Shown here one piece after another: positions 1-5,307 of a stretch of DNA of 5,307 bases. Origin of the DNA: an uncultured Oscillospiraceae bacterium (GTDB lineage: Bacteria; Bacillota; Clostridia; Oscillospirales; Acutalibacteraceae); contig USAR01000121.1 in NCBI GenBank assembly GCA_900552605.1, positions 1 to 5,307 on the forward strand, given 5' to 3'. The notes below the pieces were generated by a model. It saw nothing but the letters and a program-made list of their open reading frames with translations, was not told the origin of the DNA and searched no databases. The position numbers were made by a program, and so were the translations under genes. Positions within the stretch are counted from its first letter, which is position 1, and every line of letters starts with the position of its first letter.

Positions 1-18
1 GAAATATTAATATTTTAT

Positions 19-82
19 AAAAAAGCAAACCGTGATTGCTGTGAGAGGATTATATTATGTCACTGCACATCAATCGCGGTTT
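19..82 (-). terminator. Possible terminator-like inverted repeat downstream of the glycosyltransferase
   Basis: Arms at 28-38 (AACCGTGATTG) and 71-81 (CAATCGCGGTT), extendable by one A-T pair (27/82), enclose a loop of about 32 nt. Read on the minus strand the second arm is followed shortly by six T residues (complement of 19-24), which suits a Rho-independent terminator after the gene ending at 117. Against this, the loop is long and one position is a C-A mismatch on the minus strand, whereas on the plus strand the same position is an acceptable G-U pair. The element could therefore belong to a plus-strand transcript entering from the left. The call is tentative. Confidence 0.35.
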
Positions 83-96
83 TCGGATTATTGTAT

Positions 97-115
97 ATCG
101 CAACGGATATGCGAT
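97..115. repeat. Small inverted repeat just after the glycosyltransferase stop
   Basis: ATCGCA (97-102) and TGCGAT (110-115) are perfect inverted arms around a 7-nt spacer, lying right after the TAA stop at 117-119 on the minus strand. No T tract follows, so it is not a terminator by itself. It could act as a 3' end stem-loop together with the larger repeat at 28-81, or be chance. Confidence 0.3.
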
Positions 116-116
116 G

Positions 117-953
117 TTATTTTGTAAGTAAATATGCATCAGCAAGGTCACCCCAAGCATCGATCCTTCCGATGTAATCGCAGCGGTATGCGTTTTTATA
201 TTCATTTGGCAGCGGTTTTCCAATGCCTGCAAGGAAAATAACGTTGCTGTACTTCGACGAGTCAAACTCTCCTGCAGGGTGAAGATTCGGATATGGAGAT
301 GCAGCCCAATAACCGCCGTTAAATACAGGAATATCGGAATTGTAATAGCATAGTACAACGCTGATGCGCGGCACTTCATTAACAACAACACATTCGGCAT
401 TGGGATGTTTAGTAAAAAGGGTCTTGTCCAATGCGTTTTCGGTAACGGTGGATTCAGCTTTATACATTGATGAATATCCGATAATGCCGATACAAACAGA
501 GATGATGAGTGCATATGTTTTAATGACATTTAACTTACTTTTTTGTACAGCTACTGCCAAAAAGGCTGCCAGGAGCGGAATCGCCGGTGCTATATACCGA
601 ATAACAAAAATCGGACGGACGGCAACCGATGCCAACACGCCTAAGGCAATTGTTCCAAACGGTACTGCAAGCATACACAAACAAATCACCTTGGCTGAGC
701 GCTCTTTACACTTGATGCATCCTATAAAAGCCAATAAATAAGCAAGTATAACCAACACTGTAACGGTTAAAGAGCCGTTTACTCCGAAAACAGATTGGAA
801 ATAACCGATTACTGTTTGAAATGTGATTTTTGAAATCCAATAATCATCATTGACTTTATATACCAACTGATCTATGAAGCATTTTAACCACGGTATGTAC
901 AAAGCAACGGTGAGCAGTGACGCAAGACACCAACGCAGTAGCTTTTTGCGTTT
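117..953 (-). CDS. GT39/PMT-like membrane glycosyltransferase, C-terminal part (after frameshift)
   Basis: This is the C-terminal half of an integral membrane glycosyltransferase whose N-terminal half is encoded in another frame at 955-1719. The frame is open from 953, just after an in-frame TAA at 954-956, to the TAA at 117-119. The only start-like codon near its beginning is a TTG at 902 without a ribosome binding site, so independent translation is unlikely. From the TTG, about four hydrophobic segments are visible (roughly residues 44-62, 71-94, 104-120, 128-144). An RPIFVIRY motif (96-103) just before a helix recalls the RY motif common in this superfamily. A soluble tail of about 115 residues follows, probably outside the membrane. 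Upstream of the TTG the frame reads RKKLLRWCLASLLTVA, a natural continuation of the helix broken in the other frame. Family members typically transfer sugar from a polyprenyl-phosphate carrier; the acceptor cannot be inferred. Confidence 0.75.
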   Translation of the reverse strand, partial: KRKKLLRWCLASLLTVALYIPWLKCFIDQLVYKVNDDYWISKITFQTVIGYFQSVFGVNGSLTVTVLVILAYLLAFIGCIKCKERSAKVICLCMLAVPFGTIALGVLASVAVRPIFVIRYIAPAIPLLAAFLAVAVQKSKLNVIKTYALIISVCIGIIGYSSMYKAESTVTENALDKTLFTKHPNAECVVVNEVPRISVVLCYYNSDIPVFNGGYWAASPYPNLHPAGEFDSSKYSNVIFLAGIGKPLPNEYKNAYRCDYIGRIDAWGDLADAYLLTK

Positions 954-1719
954 TTATTGCGAGAAAAACAAACAGAATTCCGTATACTAAACCGGTTGAC
1001 ACAAGCGAAAAGTAATGTGTATAAGCGGAACAAACTCCCGTTATGGCAAACAATACCCAATTGCTTTTTTTATCTTCTCGGTAACAGCGATATGCATAAA
1101 CGGCATTTCCGAACACAAATGCCGCCGCCAGAGAATACATACGAACCTCAACAACATAGCGCATTGAAAACGGGAAAAGAAAGAAGAAAATCATAAATAA
1201 AAGAGCGATTTTCTTGCCGAAGATCTTTTTGAACTGTATTCCGCCAAACGAAAGAATGAAAAGGTATGGCAGAATGGAGACGAGCTTTGCAAAGAGCAGG
1301 CTGTAATTGAAGGGTTTTGTAAGAAATTTAAGAACAAAATAGTATAACGGAGGATGAACGTCGGCTGCCGTTATTTTCCATATTTTGGCGTAGCTGTGTT
1401 TAACAATGCCGAATGAATACGCTTCATCCGACCAAACATATCGACTTCCGAGCAATGCGCAATAAAGCACGGTACAAAGTGATAAAATAATGGCATAACA
1501 TACATAAAATTTTCTGTCGCTTATATCATTGTCACTTTTCGAAAAACAAGAAACAGTATTATTTATTACGGAAATAATATTTATGATTCCAAATAGCGAA
1601 CAAAGAGATAACAAGCATCCTATAATAACGAGAAACGTTTTTGTTGACAAGTGTACCGTTTCGGCGATTGATGCCGCCTTGCTTGACATCATCCAACGAT
1701 TAACGAATAAAATGCCCAT
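856..1719 (-). CDS. GT39/PMT-like membrane glycosyltransferase, N-terminal part (frameshifted)
   Basis: This is the N-terminal part of a dolichyl/undecaprenyl-phosphate-mannose-type glycosyltransferase (GT39/ArnT-like, PMT superfamily). Counting from the ATG at 1719, it has hydrophobic segments near 28-52 and 72-92, then WSDEAYSFG (96-104) with the acidic DE pair typical of the first extracytoplasmic loop, HPPLYY (122-127), further helices (about 140-160, 169-186, 195-212, 221-258), and EVRMYSL (191-197), another family-like motif. From about residue 256 the frame departs into a non-membrane tail ending at 856, while the expected sequence continues in the frame of 117-953. The intact protein would be about 530 residues, a normal length for the family. 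The start is uncertain: there is no RBS before the ATG, and the frame stays open upstream with a helix-like stretch (KLLPYAIVTAIA), so the true N-terminus probably lies further up. The gene is probably broken, or the sequence contains an error. Confidence 0.8.
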   Translation of the reverse strand: MGILFVNRWMMSSKAASIAETVHLSTKTFLVIIGCLLSLCSLFGIINIISVINNTVSCFSKSDNDISDRKFYVCYAIILSLCTVLYCALLGSRYVWSDEAYSFGIVKHSYAKIWKITAADVHPPLYYFVLKFLTKPFNYSLLFAKLVSILPYLFILSFGGIQFKKIFGKKIALLFMIFFFLFPFSMRYVVEVRMYSLAAAFVFGNAVYAYRCYREDKKSNWVLFAITGVCSAYTHYFSLVSTGLVYGILFVFLAIKTQKATALVSCVTAHRCFVHTVVKMLHRSVGI

Positions 1720-1880
1720 AGCAATTGCTGTTACAATTGCATACGGAAGGAGTTTCTTTTCGGAATTATCATTATAACGTGATATGTAATTCAGCTTATT
1801 AAGTTGCTTTTGCCGGAGTTTGTATTAAATGTCAGGCAAACAACAGTTGTAGGTATACTGCCGCTTTACTGTGTGAGGTT

Positions 1881-1909
1881 AGTATAACATAATGCGAGTA
1901 ATTTGTAAA
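1881..1909 (-). promoter_or_regulatory. Sigma70-like promoter for the glycosyltransferase
   Basis: On the minus strand, TTTACA (1909-1904) and TATACT (1886-1881) are separated by exactly 17 bp. A TG one base before the -10 (extended -10) strengthens it. Transcription would begin near 1874, leaving about 100-155 nt of leader depending on the true start codon. Each box differs from consensus at one position. This separates the glycosyltransferase from the DUF6512 gene transcriptionally. Confidence 0.65.
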
Positions 1910-1953
1910 GTGTTCTAACCGATAAGATGAGTTTTCCGTATTCGTTTTTAATG

Positions 1954-1995
1954 CAAAGTACCGCTTGTCAGTCCGGGCTGACGAGCGGTACTTTG
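1954..1995. terminator. 18-bp hairpin, probable transcription terminator
   Basis: Arms at 1954-1971 and 1978-1995 are complementary over 18 bp with a 6-nt loop (TCCGGG) and a single non-Watson-Crick position (T1966 with G1983). The arms begin with CAAAG and end with CTTTG, so the A/T-rich base of the stem supplies short A and T runs in either direction. It lies 65 nt after the DUF6512 stop and 45 nt before the glycosyltransferase promoter, where a terminator is expected. No long T tract follows on either strand, so it may be a weak or bidirectional terminator or a 3' end stabilising stem. The odd pair is G-U in plus-strand RNA but A-C in minus-strand RNA. Confidence 0.55.
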
Positions 1996-2060
1996 GCGGG
2001 GATATTACTTTTTATTTGCAGAAAAGACGTTGCTTATTAAAGTATGTCACCTTTCAAAAC

Positions 2061-2588
2061 TTATTTATTTATTCCGTAAACTCCGTTAACAGGGTCTAAA
2101 AACAGACCGATGTGCGGCGGCGCAAATGTAAAGACTAAAAACAGTATAGCAATTGCGCCGAATGCCGCAAGCGACAGTTCGTCAAAGCTTTTTCGCGTAT
2201 GCCTTCGTGTTTCAATCCAAACTTCGCTTAAAAACGCACCAATAACAAAATCGATTATATTTAGAAAGCCGATATTTCTGCCGATGATGCCCTGATACGT
2301 GTAAAAGAAAACTACAATGAATGCCATTCCGAGCAGCATACCTTGAAGCCTTGATGAAAAGAAACCGTTTTCCGTAATCCCTTTTTTTCTCTTCATTATT
2401 ACAAATTCAATTACAAACAGCGTTATCTCTGCCCAAAAGAAAAGCTTCAGGTGCTCAAATGTACTTTCGTTAACGCCCGAAAACCAAGCGACCAAAACGC
2501 TTCCGCCAGTGAGGTCATAAAGAAAGTGCAGCAAAGTGCCGACGGCGGTAACGTATATGGCACTTGCGGCTATTTTTAGCTTATTCAC
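2061..2588 (-). CDS. DUF6512 family integral membrane protein
   Basis: A 175-residue membrane protein of unknown function that I recognise as DUF6512-like, a family seen mainly in Clostridia. The hallmarks are HFLYDLTGG (21-29) at the end of the first helix, NESTFEHLK (40-48), and a C-terminal FAPPHIGLFLDP...YGI segment (155-173). About five hydrophobic segments are visible (roughly 4-22, 49-63, 83-100, 107-122, 139-156). The conserved His, Asn, Glu and His residues near the membrane suggest a ligand or metal site, but this is inference and no activity is established to my knowledge. The start is GTG at 2588, chosen because GGAG sits 7 nt upstream. An ATG two bases earlier meets an immediate stop. 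It is transcribed divergently from lon, has its own likely promoter and is followed by a strong hairpin, so it is probably monocistronic. Its codon use matches the left part of the window. Confidence 0.85.
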   Translation of the reverse strand: MNKLKIAASAIYVTAVGTLLHFLYDLTGGSVLVAWFSGVNESTFEHLKLFFWAEITLFVIEFVIMKRKKGITENGFFSSRLQGMLLGMAFIVVFFYTYQGIIGRNIGFLNIIDFVIGAFLSEVWIETRRHTRKSFDELSLAAFGAIAILFLVFTFAPPHIGLFLDPVNGVYGINK

Positions 2589-2595
2589 ATAATCA

Positions 2596-2599
2596 CTCC
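2596..2599 (-). promoter_or_regulatory. RBS that fixes the GTG start of the DUF6512 gene
   Basis: Read on the minus strand, GGAG lies 7 nt before GTG (2588-2586). The overlapping ATG at 2590-2588 gives ATGTGA, an immediate stop, so GTG is the only sensible start. Confidence 0.7.
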
Positions 2600-2665
2600 G
2601 GATGTTTAAATAGTAATGACAGCCTCTATAAAGAGTTTATGTCGATAGCCGTGTTTTTATTATCG

Positions 2666-2671
2666 ATTATA
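2666..2671 (-). promoter_or_regulatory. Candidate -10 box for the DUF6512 gene
   Basis: A perfect TATAAT on the minus strand, 78 nt before the GTG start. No good -35 hexamer is found 16-18 bp upstream, so the promoter is plausible but not well supported; AT-rich DNA produces such boxes by chance. Confidence 0.35.
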
Positions 2672-2762
2672 CATTTTTAACAGCGGTATATTCTTAAAAA
2701 GGCGTTGTTTATATCGCAATCACAGCTTTATAAGCAAGTGTATATAAAGTTCAATATTTATC

Positions 2763-2791
2763 TTGCCATAAGGCATTATATATGTTAAAAT
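2763..2791 (+). promoter_or_regulatory. Sigma70-like promoter of lon
   Basis: TTGCCA (2763-2768) and TAAAAT (2786-2791) are separated by 17 bp. Transcription would start near 2798, giving a leader of about 95 nt to the TTG start. A second candidate is an extended -10, TGG-TATATT (2796-2804), but its -35 region (TTATAT) is poor. Housekeeping expression is suggested; no CIRCE or CtsR site is visible. Confidence 0.55.
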
Positions 2792-2878
2792 AATATGGTA
2801 TATTCTAAAGAAACCAAAGTAAAGAGCGCAATTTTTTTAAAAATGTGTTGCTTTGCTGAAATGCAATGGAAGAAAAAA

Positions 2879-2884
2879 GGGAGG
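2879..2884 (+). promoter_or_regulatory. Strong RBS deciding the TTG start of lon
   Basis: GGGAGG ends at 2884. An in-frame ATG follows with no gap at 2885, too close for initiation, while the in-frame TTG at 2894 lies 9 nt downstream, an ideal distance. Two further in-frame ATGs (2843, 2861) lie upstream without an RBS. An automatic caller may choose one of these and add 3-17 spurious residues. Confidence 0.75.
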
Positions 2885-2893
2885 ATGTTTTCC

Positions 2894-5307
2894 TTGGAAG
2901 AAAACAACACTTTACATAATAAATCAACCGGCGGCACATTGCCGCTTATTCCGCTGCGCGGTCTTGTAATGTTTCCGGAAATGATGCTTCATTTCGACGC
3001 AGGACGTGAAAAATCAATTGCGGCGCTTAATTACGCAATGAATCACAACAAGGAAATTTTGCTTGTGTGCCAACGTGATATCCGTGACGAGGATCCCGAT
3101 TTCAGTCGGATTTACGATTTTGGATGTACTGCAAAAATCCGCCAGCTTTTTAAGGTTAACGATTCGGAAGTCAGAGTGCTGGTTGAGGGACTTAAACGGG
3201 TTTATATAAACGATGTAACCGAGGCAAAAAGCTTCAATATCGGCACTTATTTTGCCGCGGAAGAAAAATCTTGCGAAAAGGACGAGCTTTATCTTGAAGC
3301 CTCTCTGCGTCACGCAAAGGCTTTATTTGAAGAGTATGCCGCACGTTCGGTGCGCATACCCACAAATGTTGTACTGAGTATTTCCGCAGCGGATAAAATT
3401 GATTATTTTTCTGATTACGTTGCGGCCAATCTGCCGTTTCAGATCGAGGACAAGCAATTGGTTTTAGAGGAGCTTGACCCCGTTAAGAGAATAGAACTTG
3501 TTTGCGAAATATTTGAGCGCGAAATACAGATACTTTCAATTGACGCACGCATTGCCGAAAAGGTTAAGGTGCAAATGGATGATAATCAGCGCGACTACTA
3601 TTTGCGCGAACAGCTTAAAGCGCTTAACGACGAGCTTTACGGCGAATCGGACCCGAGAGAAGAAGCAAATGAACTGCGTGAAAAAATAAACAAGCTTAGC
3701 GCTTCGAATGAGGTTAAGCAAAAGCTTTTAAAAGAGGCTGAAAAGCTTGAGTATATGCCGTTCGGCTCGCAGGAGGCAAGCGTTATTCGCAACTATTTGG
3801 ACGTTTGCACAGAGCTTCCTTGGGGCAAATATTCAGTTGATAATATGTCGTTAAAAGAATCAAAAGAAATTTTAGAGCGCGAGCATTACGGTCTTGAAAA
3901 GGTTAAGCAAAGGATTATCGAATCTCTTGCGGTAACCCATCTTACGGGAACTGTAAGCGGCAGCATACTTTGCCTTGTAGGTCCTCCCGGAGTCGGCAAA
4001 ACTTCAATTGCACGCTCGGTAGCAAACTGTATGGATCGCAGATTTGCCCGTATTTCCTTGGGCGGCGTGCACGATGAAGCAGAGATCAGAGGGCACAGAA
4101 GAACATACGTCGGCGCAATGCCCGGCCGTATCATGACCGCCATGACGCAGGCAGGCAGCTGCAATCCGGTGCTGCTGCTGGACGAGATCGACAAATTGGG
4201 TTCCGACTACCGCGGCGATCCCAGTGCTGCTCTGCTGGAAGTGCTGGACGCGGAGCAGAACCACGACTACCGTGACCATTATCTGGAAATCCCCTTTGAT
4301 CTGTCCGACGTGCTGTTTATCACCACGGCGAATACGCTGGACACCGTGCCCCGGCCGCTGCTGGACCGCATGGAGATCATTGAGCTTGGCTCTTATACGG
4401 ATGAAGAAAAGTTCATGATCGCAAAGAATCACCTGATCCCCAAGCAGCTGAAAAAGCACGGCCTGAAAAAGGCACAGCTCCGCATCACGGACGACGCCAT
4501 CCGGGAGACGATTTCCTGCTACACCCGGGAATCCGGCGTGCGAAATCTGGAGCGCTGCTTCGGCGAAATTTGCCGGAAGGCGGATATGGAGATTCTTTCT
4601 CAGGAAACGCCGAAGAAGATCACCGTCACCGGCAGCAATCTGGAAAACTATCTGGGCGTCCGCAAATTCCTGCCCGACCGCCTGCCCTGCACCGATCAGG
4701 TGGGGCTGGTCACGGGGCTTGCCTGGACAAGCGTCGGCGGCGAAACGCTGGAGGTGGAGGTCAACGTCATGGACGGTTCCGGCAAGCTGGAGCTGACCGG
4801 AAATCTTGGCGACGTGATGAAGGAATCCGCCCACGCGGCGCTGAGCTATATCCGCGCCAACGCCCAGAAGCTGGGCGTCGCACCGGACTTTTACAAGACG
4901 AAGGATATTCACGTCCATTTCCCGGAGGGCGCAGTCCCCAAAGATGGCCCCTCGGCGGGCGTTACCGTCTGCACGGCCATTGTCTCCGCCCTGACGGGGG
5001 TCAGCGTGCGGCGGGATATCGCCATGACCGGTGAAATTTCTCTTCGGGGACGGGTCATGCGCATCGGCGGTCTGCGGGAGAAGACCATGGCGGCGCTGCG
5101 CCACGGCGTGCGCACCGTCATCATTCCCAAGGACAACGAGCGGGATTTGGAGGAAATTGACCAGACCGTCCGGCGTCAGCTGAATTTTATCAGCGCCCAG
5201 ACCATGGACACCGTACTTTCCGCCGCGCTGAACCGGCCTGCGGAGGCCAGCCCCACCATTCTGACGGAGCTTCCCGGGGACGTGCGTACCAGAGTGAGAA
5301 AGCCCGG
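2894..5307 (+). CDS. lon: ATP-dependent serine protease Lon (LonA), 3' end cut by window edge
   Basis: Cytoplasmic ATP-dependent protease that degrades misfolded and selected regulatory proteins. The TTG start follows from the RBS. The frame is open for 804 codons to the window edge, so the stop must lie a little beyond; typical LonA is about 770-815 residues. Order: N-terminal LON substrate-binding domain (from PLIPLRG near residue 17 to about 205), helical/coiled region (about 205-320), and an AAA+ module with Walker A GPPGVGKT (363-370), Walker B LLLDEID (D430, E431), sensor-1 N480, arginine finger R492 and sensor-2 R550 in SGVRNLER. The protease domain follows, with catalytic Ser687 in PKDGPSAG and Lys730 in GGLREKTMAA. 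The Ser-Lys spacing of 43 equals that of E. coli Lon (679/722). All key residues are present. Codon use and GC content change abruptly between residues about 386 and 416, within the AAA+ domain, so the gene looks like a join of two different lon genes although the product stays in frame. Confidence 0.97.
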   Translation, partial: MEENNTLHNKSTGGTLPLIPLRGLVMFPEMMLHFDAGREKSIAALNYAMNHNKEILLVCQRDIRDEDPDFSRIYDFGCTAKIRQLFKVNDSEVRVLVEGLKRVYINDVTEAKSFNIGTYFAAEEKSCEKDELYLEASLRHAKALFEEYAARSVRIPTNVVLSISAADKIDYFSDYVAANLPFQIEDKQLVLEELDPVKRIELVCEIFEREIQILSIDARIAEKVKVQMDDNQRDYYLREQLKALNDELYGESDPREEANELREKINKLSASNEVKQKLLKEAEKLEYMPFGSQEASVIRNYLDVCTELPWGKYSVDNMSLKESKEILEREHYGLEKVKQRIIESLAVTHLTGTVSGSILCLVGPPGVGKTSIARSVANCMDRRFARISLGGVHDEAEIRGHRRTYVGAMPGRIMTAMTQAGSCNPVLLLDEIDKLGSDYRGDPSAALLEVLDAEQNHDYRDHYLEIPFDLSDVLFITTANTLDTVPRPLLDRMEIIELGSYTDEEKFMIAKNHLIPKQLKKHGLKKAQLRITDDAIRETISCYTRESGVRNLERCFGEICRKADMEILSQETPKKITVTGSNLENYLGVRKFLPDRLPCTDQVGLVTGLAWTSVGGETLEVEVNVMDGSGKLELTGNLGDVMKESAHAALSYIRANAQKLGVAPDFYKTKDIHVHFPEGAVPKDGPSAGVTVCTAIVSALTGVSVRRDIAMTGEISLRGRVMRIGGLREKTMAALRHGVRTVIIPKDNERDLEEIDQTVRRQLNFISAQTMDTVLSAALNRPAEASPTILTELPGDVRTRVRKP
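4050..4140. other. Composition breakpoint inside lon (possible chimeric junction)
   Basis: Left of this segment lon prefers CTT, GAA, GTT and AAA codons; right of it CTG, GAC, GTC, ACG, CGG and CCC dominate. Third-position G or C was 11 of 30 codons in a sample from 3482 and 24 of 30 in a sample from 4742. CTT:CTG over the two halves was 24:6 against 7:32 (hand counts). The segment encodes the highly conserved stretch from ISLGG through DEAEIRGHRR to GAMPGRI, which even distant lon genes share at the DNA level, so recombination or a short-read mis-join could occur here. The exact point cannot be fixed by eye. Confidence 0.75.

Larger units (their letters stand above)
1720..2060. other. Intergenic region between glycosyltransferase and DUF6512 gene
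   Basis: About 340 bases without a convincing complete gene. The part next to 1719 (to about 1776) probably still encodes the N-terminus of the glycosyltransferase. Next come a leader of about 100 nt, which includes a small palindrome ACAACAGTTGT at 1840-1850, a minus-strand promoter at 1881-1909, and a strong hairpin at 1954-1995 that probably ends the DUF6512 transcript. I see no RNA gene or riboswitch I can name. Confidence 0.6.
2589..2893. other. Divergent intergenic region between DUF6512 gene and lon
   Basis: An AT-rich region of 305 bases without a gene, serving two divergent transcripts. On the minus strand it has a TATAAT box at 2671-2666 and the RBS of the DUF6512 gene. On the plus strand it has a promoter at 2763-2791 and the lon RBS. 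I looked for the CIRCE operator (HrcA) and the CtsR heptad repeat, which control heat-shock genes in Firmicutes, and saw neither. A small inverted repeat TGCC-ATAA-GGCA at 2764-2775 overlaps the lon -35 box and could be an operator, but it is short enough to be chance. Confidence 0.6.

Noticed and set aside
50..529. A 159-codon minus-strand frame overlapping the glycosyltransferase 3' half
   Set aside because: It is out of frame with the glycosyltransferase, whose RY motif and membrane helices explain this stretch; there is no RBS or recognisable domain.
364..741. A 125-codon plus-strand frame opposite the glycosyltransferase
   Set aside because: Shadow of the real minus-strand gene; low-complexity composition and no ribosome binding site or domain. 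Plus-strand frames at 957-1196, 1529-1777 and 2110-2295 were rejected for the same reason.
943..955. Programmed frameshifting or phase-variable homopolymer in the glycosyltransferase
   Set aside because: The A tracts are only five long, the shift needed is +1, and no slippery heptamer or downstream stimulatory structure is evident. An indel or sequencing error explains it more simply.
2589..2893. Heat-shock operators (CIRCE, CtsR box) upstream of lon
   Set aside because: Neither the TTAGCACTC-N9-GAGTGCTAA repeat nor the tandem GGTCAAA-type heptads are present by eye.
4570..5034. A 154-codon plus-strand frame within lon
   Set aside because: It overlaps the Lon protease domain in another frame, is rich in Arg and Gly as expected from GC-rich out-of-frame reading, and Lon motifs on the same strand are clear.
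4004..5104. A 366-codon open frame on the minus strand antisense to lon
   Set aside because: It lies entirely opposite the well-supported Lon coding sequence. Such long antisense frames arise in GC-rich DNA with strong codon bias, and the translation has no recognisable domain. The same applies to the shorter minus-strand frames at 3886-4194 and 4909-5136.
1..5307. A new defence, mobile or RNA-guided system
   Set aside because: No repeats with regular spacing, transposase, recombinase, reverse transcriptase, toxin-antitoxin pair, tRNA or structured RNA was recognised on either strand; the three loci are ordinary chromosomal genes.

Overview
The window looks like low-GC Firmicutes (Clostridia-like) DNA. 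The basis is the AT-rich codon use of the left three quarters, the strong AGGAGG-type ribosome binding sites, a DUF6512-type membrane protein, and a Lon protease of standard bacterial LonA layout. No rRNA, tRNA, CRISPR array or mobile element was recognised.

Layout. Positions 1-116 hold no gene; they contain inverted repeats that may end leftward transcription. Positions 117-1719 (minus strand) hold one polytopic-membrane glycosyltransferase of the GT39/PMT (ArnT-like) type, split into two frames by an apparent one-base insertion in an A tract near 943-955. A good sigma70-like promoter lies upstream at 1881-1909. Positions 1954-1995 form an 18-bp hairpin, probably a terminator. Positions 2061-2588 (minus strand) hold a small membrane protein of the DUF6512 family with a GTG start. 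Positions 2589-2893 are a divergent intergenic region with promoters in both directions. From 2894 to the window edge (plus strand) runs lon, the ATP-dependent protease, with a TTG start fixed by a strong RBS and no stop codon before the edge.

The main oddity is inside lon. The first half (2894 to about 4050) shares the AT-rich codon habit of its neighbours, while the second half (about 4140 to 5307) is GC-rich with a different codon preference. By hand count, CTT:CTG leucine codons go from 24:6 to 7:32. The switch occurs within less than 100 bp over the most conserved stretch of the AAA+ domain, and the frame and protein motifs remain intact. This is what a join between two different lon genes would look like, either a metagenome-assembly chimera or homologous recombination. 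Taxonomic conclusions from the two sides should be kept apart.

The three genes do not form an obvious pathway. The glycosyltransferase and DUF6512 genes are envelope/membrane functions on the minus strand, each apparently with its own promoter, and lon is transcribed away from them. I do not see a convincing undescribed system here. The notable signals are the lon composition break and the disrupted glycosyltransferase.
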